A stretch of DNA of 64,000 nucleotides from Pseudomonadota bacterium. Lineage in GTDB: Bacteria; Pseudomonadota; Gammaproteobacteria; Burkholderiales; Burkholderiaceae_C. Below the pieces are notes generated by a model. It saw only the letters and a list, made by a program, of their open reading frames with translations. It did not search any database and was not told where the DNA came from. Every line of letters starts with the position of its first letter. The stretch's first letter is position 1. The stretch lies in assembly GCA_021816585.1 (NCBI GenBank), contig JAKAXL010000001.1, forward strand, positions 62,001 through 126,000. Reading direction: 5' to 3'. Positions 59,867 through 64,000 of this stretch are shown here, in pieces. The position numbers and the translations under genes were made by a program.

Positions 59867-60853
59867 ATGAGCGATTCCGACAGAGATTCCACCCCCGGCG
59901 CCGTGCAGCCGGGCCCCGGCGCGTCGGCGTGGGAGCGCGGCGTGCTCGAGCGCCTGGTGATGGAGACCTTGCGCGAGCGTCGCCGCGCGCGGCGCTGGAG
60001 CAATTTCTTCCGCCTGTGCCTGCTGGCGCTGGTGGTGGCGGTCGTCGCCGGGGTCTACCGCAGCGGCAACAGCCCGGACATCAGCGGGCCGCACACCGCC
60101 GTGGTCGACCTGCAGGGCGAGATCTCGGCCACCAGCAACGCCAGCGCCGACAACATCGACGCATCGCTGCGCGACGCCTTCGCGTCGCCGCAGACGCGCG
60201 CGGTGATCCTGCGCATCAACAGCCCCGGCGGCTCGCCGGTGCAGGCCAGTCGCATCAACGCCGAGATCTGGCGCCTGCGCGCCTTGCACAAGAACATCCC
60301 GATCTACGCGGTGTGCGACGAGGCCTGCGCGTCGGCCGCCTACTACGTCGCGGTGGCCACCGAGCGCATCTACGTCAACCCGGCCAGCCTCGTCGGATCG
60401 ATCGGCGTGCTGATGAACGGCTTCGATTTCTCCGGCCTGATGAACAAGCTCGGCATCACGCGGCGATTGCTGACCGCGGGCTCCAACAAGGGATTCATGG
60501 ATCCCTTCAGCCCGATGACCGACAAGCAGCGGCAATACGCGCTGTCGATGCTGCAGCAGATCCACGAGCAGTTCATCGCCGCCGTCGAGAAGGGGCGCGG
60601 GGCGCGCCTGAAGGTCGACAGCCAGACCTTCTCGGGCCTGGTGTGGACCGGCGAGTCGGCGGTGCAGCAGGGCCTGGCCGACGGCTACGGCGACACCCGC
60701 AGCGTCGCGCGCGACGTCGCGCATGTCTCGCAACTGGTCGACTACACGCGCCACGAGAACGTGGTGGACCGGCTGGCGCAGCGCTTCGGCGCCGCCATCG
60801 GCATGGGCGCGGCCCGCGAGGCCCTGCCGGGCGGGATCTGGTCGCTGCGCTGA
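59867..60853 (+). CDS. S49 family peptidase (SppA-like signal-peptide peptidase)
   Basis: The 328-residue protein has one N-terminal membrane anchor (FRLCLLALVVAVVAGVY, about 47-63) and the S49 core: AVVDLQGEIS, AVILRINSPGGSPVQAS, YAVCDEACASAAYYVAVA (catalytic Ser) and TAGSNKGFMDPF (catalytic Lys). It is the short, single-domain form (about 330 residues) rather than the 600-residue E. coli SppA. It would degrade cleaved signal peptides in the inner membrane. The 183-bp gap before it has no gene. Convergent with the RsmI-like gene. Confidence 0.93.
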   Translation: MSDSDRDSTPGAVQPGPGASAWERGVLERLVMETLRERRRARRWSNFFRLCLLALVVAVVAGVYRSGNSPDISGPHTAVVDLQGEISATSNASADNIDASLRDAFASPQTRAVILRINSPGGSPVQASRINAEIWRLRALHKNIPIYAVCDEACASAAYYVAVATERIYVNPASLVGSIGVLMNGFDFSGLMNKLGITRRLLTAGSNKGFMDPFSPMTDKQRQYALSMLQQIHEQFIAAVEKGRGARLKVDSQTFSGLVWTGESAVQQGLADGYGDTRSVARDVAHVSQLVDYTRHENVVDRLAQRFGAAIGMGAAREALPGGIWSLR

Positions 60854-60871
60854 GCGGCCGCGCCGGCGTGT

Positions 60872-61618
60872 TCAGGCCAGCAGGCCGAACATCGCCGGGG
60901 CGCGCGGCGGCAGCGTGTCGAGCGCGTCGCGCCACTGCGCGGCGCGCAGCGTGCGCACGTAGGCCTGCGGTGCCGTGAGATCGCAGGCCACGCTGACGCG
61001 GGTGTCGGGGCGCAGGGTGTGCGCCAGCGCGCGCAGCAGCGCGGCGTTGCGGTAGGGGGTCTCGATGAACAGCTGGGTCTGGCGGCGCTGCGCGCTCTCG
61101 CGCTCCAGCGCCTGCAGCGCGCGCCGGCGCGCTTCGTCGGCCACCGGCAGGTAACCGTGGAAGGCGAAGCACTGACCGTCGAGCCCGCCGGCCATCAGCG
61201 CCAGCAGCACGCTGCTGGGGCCGACCAGCGGCAGTACGCGCAGCCCGAGTTCATGGGCCTGCGCGACGACCAGCGCGCCCGGGTCGGCCACGCAGGGCGC
61301 GCCGGCCTCGGACAGCACCCCGATGTCGGCGCCCTGCAGCGCCGGCTGCAACAGCGCGCGCGCCGCCTGGGCGCTGAGTTGTTCATGCTTGGGCAGTACG
61401 CTGAGCTGCTGCTGCTGCAGCGGCACGCGCAGCGCGCACACCCCCTGCACCGCGGACAGGAAGGCGCGCGCGCTTTTCGCGTTCTCGACGATCCAGTGAT
61501 CGAGGCCCGCCGCCGCCTGCAGCGTGCCCAGCGGCAGCACCTGCTGCAGCGGCGTGGCCGTCACGTCGGCCAGCGGAGTCGGCACCAGCAGCAGTCGTCC
61601 GTGGGCCGCGGCGTTCAT
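60872..61618 (-). CDS. SAM-dependent methyltransferase, RsmI-like (tetrapyrrole-methylase fold)
   Basis: From ATG 61618 the protein has 248 residues with LLLVPTPLADV, GADIGVLSEAGAPCVADPGA, LPLVGPSSVLLALMAGGLDG and FIETPYRNAALL, matching the RsmI-like branch of the tetrapyrrole methylase fold. True RsmI (2'-O-methylation of C1402 of 16S rRNA) is about 280 residues with a different N-terminus; this shorter paralogue occurs next to maf in Burkholderiales and its target is not established. It overlaps the maf stop by four bases (ATGA). Confidence 0.9.
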   Translation of the reverse strand: MNAAAHGRLLLVPTPLADVTATPLQQVLPLGTLQAAAGLDHWIVENAKSARAFLSAVQGVCALRVPLQQQQLSVLPKHEQLSAQAARALLQPALQGADIGVLSEAGAPCVADPGALVVAQAHELGLRVLPLVGPSSVLLALMAGGLDGQCFAFHGYLPVADEARRRALQALERESAQRRQTQLFIETPYRNAALLRALAHTLRPDTRVSVACDLTAPQAYVRTLRAAQWRDALDTLPPRAPAMFGLLA

Positions 61619-62232
61619 GCGCCGCCGCCCGGCAGCAAGTCGAGCCCCGACGCCATCAGCATGCCGCACAGCGCGATCAGCGGCAGCCCGACCAGCGCGG
61701 TCGGATCGTCGCTGCGCACCGATTCGAGCAACGCGATTCCCAGGCCTTCGGATTTGGCGCTGCCGGCGCAGTCGTAGGGCTGCTCGGCCAGCAGGTAGGC
61801 ACGCAGGCGGGCGTCGTCGAGTTCGCGCAGGCGCACCACCGTCGGCACCTCGCGCACCTGCAGGCCGCCGGCCGGGTCGACCAGCGCCACCGCGGTGTGG
61901 AACACCGCCTCGCGCCCGCGCAGGTGCTGCAGCTGGCGCAGCGCGGCGTCGAAACCGCCCGGCTTGCCGAGCACCGCACCGTCGCAGGTGCAGACCTGGT
62001 CGGAGCCGATCACCCAGGCGGGGCCCACGGCGGCGGCCACCGCCCGCGCCTTCTCGCACGCCAGGCGCAGAGCGAGATCGCGCGGCGACTCGCCGTCGCG
62101 CGCGGTCTCGTCGACCCGCGGCGCCTGCACCTGGAAGGGCAGCCGCAGGCGCTGCAGCAGCTCGCGTCGGTAGGCCGAGGTCGAGGCCAGCACCAGCGGC
62201 GGGGTGGGGGACTTCGCGGACGGCTCGGGCAT
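61615..62232 (-). CDS. Maf-family nucleotide pyrophosphatase (YceF-like)
   Basis: The 205-residue protein has VLASTSAYRRELLQRLRLPF, VDETARDGESP, AWVIGSDQVCTCDG and DPTALVGLPLIAL, typical of Maf proteins; the 7-methyl-GTP pyrophosphatase (YceF/YceB) branch fits the STSxYRRELL start. It removes modified nucleotides. It is coupled to the RsmI-like gene by ATGA and lies downstream of the pmpAB-like pair; in most relatives its upstream neighbour would be yceD. Confidence 0.92.
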   Translation of the reverse strand: MPEPSAKSPTPPLVLASTSAYRRELLQRLRLPFQVQAPRVDETARDGESPRDLALRLACEKARAVAAAVGPAWVIGSDQVCTCDGAVLGKPGGFDAALRQLQHLRGREAVFHTAVALVDPAGGLQVREVPTVVRLRELDDARLRAYLLAEQPYDCAGSAKSEGLGIALLESVRSDDPTALVGLPLIALCGMLMASGLDLLPGGGA

Positions 62233-62265
62233 GGCGCGAGGTGCGGGGTGGAAAGTCGGATGCGT

Positions 62266-62691
62266 TCAGGCGAACTCGAAGAAACGTCCCTCGAGCCAGG
62301 CGCCGACGAGGATCCCGCCGATCACCCACAGCAGCGGCCAGTTGCCGACCCCCAGTCCGGCCAGCGCGGGGCCCGGGCAGACCCCGCTGAGACCCCAGCC
62401 CATGCCGAACACCGCGGCGCCGATCACGGTGCGGCGGTCCAGGTGCGAGGGGTGCTTGGCCCAGCCGAGGCCGAACAGCGGCTGGCGCATCAGGCGCGGC
62501 AGCACGCGGTAGGCGATCAGCACGACGCCGGCGGCGCCGCCCATCACCAGCAGCAGGCCCATGTCGTGCAGCATCAGGAAGCGCAGGATCGACTCCGGCT
62601 GCACCATCGTGGACCATGCCAGACCGAAGCCGAACAGGCCGCCGCTGAGCAGCGCGGAGGCGAACACCGAGCCGGGGCGAATGTGTTTCAT
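62266..62691 (-). CDS. YeeE/YedE family half-transporter (PmpB-like)
   Basis: The 141-residue membrane protein begins MKHIRPGSVFASALLSGG and has about four helices, ending in LLWVIGGILVGAWLEGRFFE. The segment GLSGVCPGPALAGLG carries the Cys typical of the C-terminal half of YeeE/YedE thiosulfate transporters. The N-terminal half is encoded by the gene just upstream (22-bp gap), a split arrangement known as PmpA/PmpB. The pair is thought to move sulfur species across the inner membrane. Confidence 0.88.
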   Translation of the reverse strand: MKHIRPGSVFASALLSGGLFGFGLAWSTMVQPESILRFLMLHDMGLLLVMGGAAGVVLIAYRVLPRLMRQPLFGLGWAKHPSHLDRRTVIGAAVFGMGWGLSGVCPGPALAGLGVGNWPLLWVIGGILVGAWLEGRFFEFA

Positions 62692-62713
62692 GACCGAATT
62701 CTCCTGCATCGAT

Positions 62714-63190
62714 TCAGAATCCGCCGGCCGCGCGGACCACGTGCGCGGTGACGATCGCGGTGAACAGGAAGGTGCAGACCGCCACCAGCGACGGCAGTTG
62801 CATCGAGCCCAGCCCGCAGATGCCGTGCCCGGAGGTGCAGCCGCCACCCATGCGCGCGCCGAATCCCGCCAGCACGCCGCCGGCGGCCAGTTGCCAGGCC
62901 GGCACGGCGGTCACGAAGGGATGTCCGTGCAATCCCACCTCCAGGTAGACCACGGCGCCCAGGATCATCCCGAGGCCGTAGAACATGCGCCAGTTTCGAG
63001 TCGATACAAATTTCGGATGCTGGAAGTGGGGCCACTTGCTGAACCACGACCAGAACGCGCTGTAGGCGGTGCTGACCCCGCCGATGAACCCGGTGAGCGC
63101 GAACAGCAGGCTCACTCCGAGCCCGATGAACACGCCTCCGCCGAGGTAATGGACCCAGCCGTTCGGAAACCAGTGTGCGAGAGTCTGCAT
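62714..63190 (-). CDS. YeeE/YedE family half-transporter (PmpA-like)
   Basis: From ATG 63190 the protein has 158 residues. It has about four helices and the YeeE Cys motif GARMGGGCTSGHGICGLG, then LPSLVAVCTFLFTAIVTAHV. This is the N-terminal half of the split YeeE/YedE transporter. The longer frame to 63292 adds a basic tail and is unlikely. The pair is read leftward from a promoter region holding a 14-bp palindrome (63275-63288). Confidence 0.88.
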   Translation of the reverse strand: MQTLAHWFPNGWVHYLGGGVFIGLGVSLLFALTGFIGGVSTAYSAFWSWFSKWPHFQHPKFVSTRNWRMFYGLGMILGAVVYLEVGLHGHPFVTAVPAWQLAAGGVLAGFGARMGGGCTSGHGICGLGSMQLPSLVAVCTFLFTAIVTAHVVRAAGGF

Positions 63191-63274
63191 GGCGATATCT
63201 CGGAATGCGAGTCGAAGGGATGGCCTGCAGCAAGCCGCGGGTCGGGCGCGAGCCTGCGGACCATGTCCGAATGG

Positions 63275-63288
63275 TACTCGTGCGAGTA
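63275..63288. promoter_or_regulatory. Palindromic operator candidate near the pmpAB-like genes
   Basis: TACTCG-TG-CGAGTA is a perfect inverted repeat with six-base arms. It lies 84 bp before the pmpA-like ATG and 57 bp before yceD, in the divergent gap. Such palindromes are usual for ArsR/BigR-type sulfide- or persulfide-responsive repressors, but the regulator is not in the window. Confidence 0.5.
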
Positions 63289-63345
63289 TCAATCTGCCGA
63301 GACATGTCGGTGCCGCGCCGACATGCCGCCGCTACACTGCCGGGC

Positions 63346-63909
63346 ATGCAGACCCCGCCCTCCGAGGACGCCGCGCCGCGGCGCCTGAATCTGAAGGAAT
63401 TCGCGCAGCGTCGCCGCAGCCTGCAGGGCAGCGTCGCGGTGGCCGAGTTGCCGCGCCTGGCGGCCGCACTGCATGCCGACGCGGGGCAACTGGGCCGGCT
63501 GCGCGTGCACTGGAGCCTGCGCGGCAGCCTGCGCCGCGACCCCGCGGGCGCCGAGCAGGCGCTGGTGAGCCTGCGCGTGCGCGGTGAATTGCCGATGACC
63601 TGCCAGCGTTGCCTGCAGCCGTCGCAGCAGGCCGTCGACGACGAGGTCACGCTGCTCCTCGTCGACGAGGAGCCCGAACTCAGCGCCGAGGAACTGGAGT
63701 CGGCGGAGGAGGCCTATTGCTCCAGCCATCCGGTCGACGTCCTCGAACTGGTCGAGGACCAGCTGATCCTGGCCTTGCCGCTGGTGCCCATGCACGACCG
63801 ATGCCCGCAGCCGTTGCCGGCCGGCGAGGCGCCGTCGGGATCCGCCGGGTCGCCCGGGACCTCGCCCTTCGCGGTGCTCGCCGGCTTGCGCAAGCCCGGT
63901 GCGCACTGA
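63346..63909 (+). CDS. yceD: YceD/DUF177 family protein
   Basis: The 187-residue protein has MTCQRCLQPSQQAV and DVLELVEDQLILALPLVPMH, the YceD/DUF177 pattern. The family lies directly before rpmF and is thought to help 23S rRNA or large-subunit assembly. ATG 63346 is preceded by TACACT, possibly a -10. It ends 56 bp before rpmF, with a TACAAT in the gap. Confidence 0.92.
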   Translation: MQTPPSEDAAPRRLNLKEFAQRRRSLQGSVAVAELPRLAAALHADAGQLGRLRVHWSLRGSLRRDPAGAEQALVSLRVRGELPMTCQRCLQPSQQAVDDEVTLLLVDEEPELSAEELESAEEAYCSSHPVDVLELVEDQLILALPLVPMHDRCPQPLPAGEAPSGSAGSPGTSPFAVLAGLRKPGAH

Positions 63910-63931
63910 AGGGATGCTCCCCTGGCCGGTG

Positions 63932-63937
63932 TACAAT
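63932..63937 (+). promoter_or_regulatory. Candidate -10 element before rpmF
   Basis: TACAAT lies 28 bp before the rpmF ATG, after GGTG. There is no clear -35; rpmF may also be read from yceD. Confidence 0.4.
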
Positions 63938-63965
63938 CGCCGGATTTTTCCCCAGGGGTTTGGCC

Positions 63966-64000
63966 ATGGCCGTCCAGCAAAACAAGAAGTCGCCGTCGAA
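63966..64000 (+). CDS. rpmF: 50S ribosomal protein L32, start (runs off the right edge)
   Basis: The first 11 complete codons read MAVQQNKKSPS, the standard L32 start. Its position after yceD is the usual one. The rest lies beyond the window. Confidence 0.93.
   Translation, partial: MAVQQNKKSPS

Overview
The window is gene-dense, very GC-rich chromosomal DNA of a betaproteobacterium, most likely order Burkholderiales. The support is gene order: rpsP-rimM-trmD-rplS; purM facing an AI-2E permease-hda-HAD-pcnB-folK run; trxB | CRP-type regulator-ftsK-lolA-rarA; rne | rluC; a methyltransferase-maf pair close to yceD-rpmF; and paired DUF2844/DUF3443 genes. A BoxR-type regulator with a DUF4863 gene suggests aerobic benzoyl-CoA chemistry somewhere in the genome. 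Two YeeE/YedE-type half-transporters suggest sulfur-compound use. I cannot name the genus. I see no prophage, insertion sequence, CRISPR array or rRNA operon; the only RNA gene is a tRNA-Ser(GCU).

Layout. 1-5 kb: a YceI tail, glutathione S-transferase, LigB-type dioxygenase, an esterase, a LiuC-like enoyl-CoA hydratase, then boxR divergent from a DUF4863 (cupin-like) gene across a 76-bp control region that contains operator-like sequences. 5-7 kb: a DUF2844-DUF3443 operon; the second protein is a lipoprotein with two aspartic-protease-like D[TS]GS motifs. 6.8-16 kb: a surface and c-di-GMP block with an HTH-Sel1 gene, a sigma-54 promoter, two tandem type IV pilins separated by a terminator, a small coupled gene, an EAL-CBS-CBS-GGDEF protein, a GGDEF-globin-like-GAF-EAL protein and a membrane GAF-GAF-GGDEF protein. 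16-25 kb: a sodium/solute symporter, dinB, ohr, tRNA-Ser, tatD-like, htpG, a CobD/CbiB-like membrane protein and a Nudix CoA pyrophosphatase.

25-36 kb is mainly housekeeping: the rplS operon, a GNAT acetyltransferase, folK, pcnB, a HAD phosphatase, hda, the AI-2E permease, purM, a small DksA-like protein and murJ. 36-48 kb: rpsT, argD-argF, rsgA, an M48 peptidase, orn, trxB, a CRP-type regulator, ftsK, lolA and rarA. 48-52 kb: livHMGF, a complete branched-chain-type ABC core without a binding-protein gene. 52-64 kb: a 2Fe-2S flavin reductase, an SDR protein, rne, rluC, a HAD phosphatase, an S49 peptidase, an RsmI-like methyltransferase, maf, the pmpAB-like pair, yceD and the start of rpmF.

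The best leads for something undescribed are the 6.8-16 kb block, where pilins sit with three multidomain c-di-GMP proteins, one of them carrying a globin-like domain that seems to lack its haem ligand; the predicted aspartic-protease-like DUF3443 lipoprotein; the boxR control region; and a 31-bp repeat found between two convergent gene pairs.
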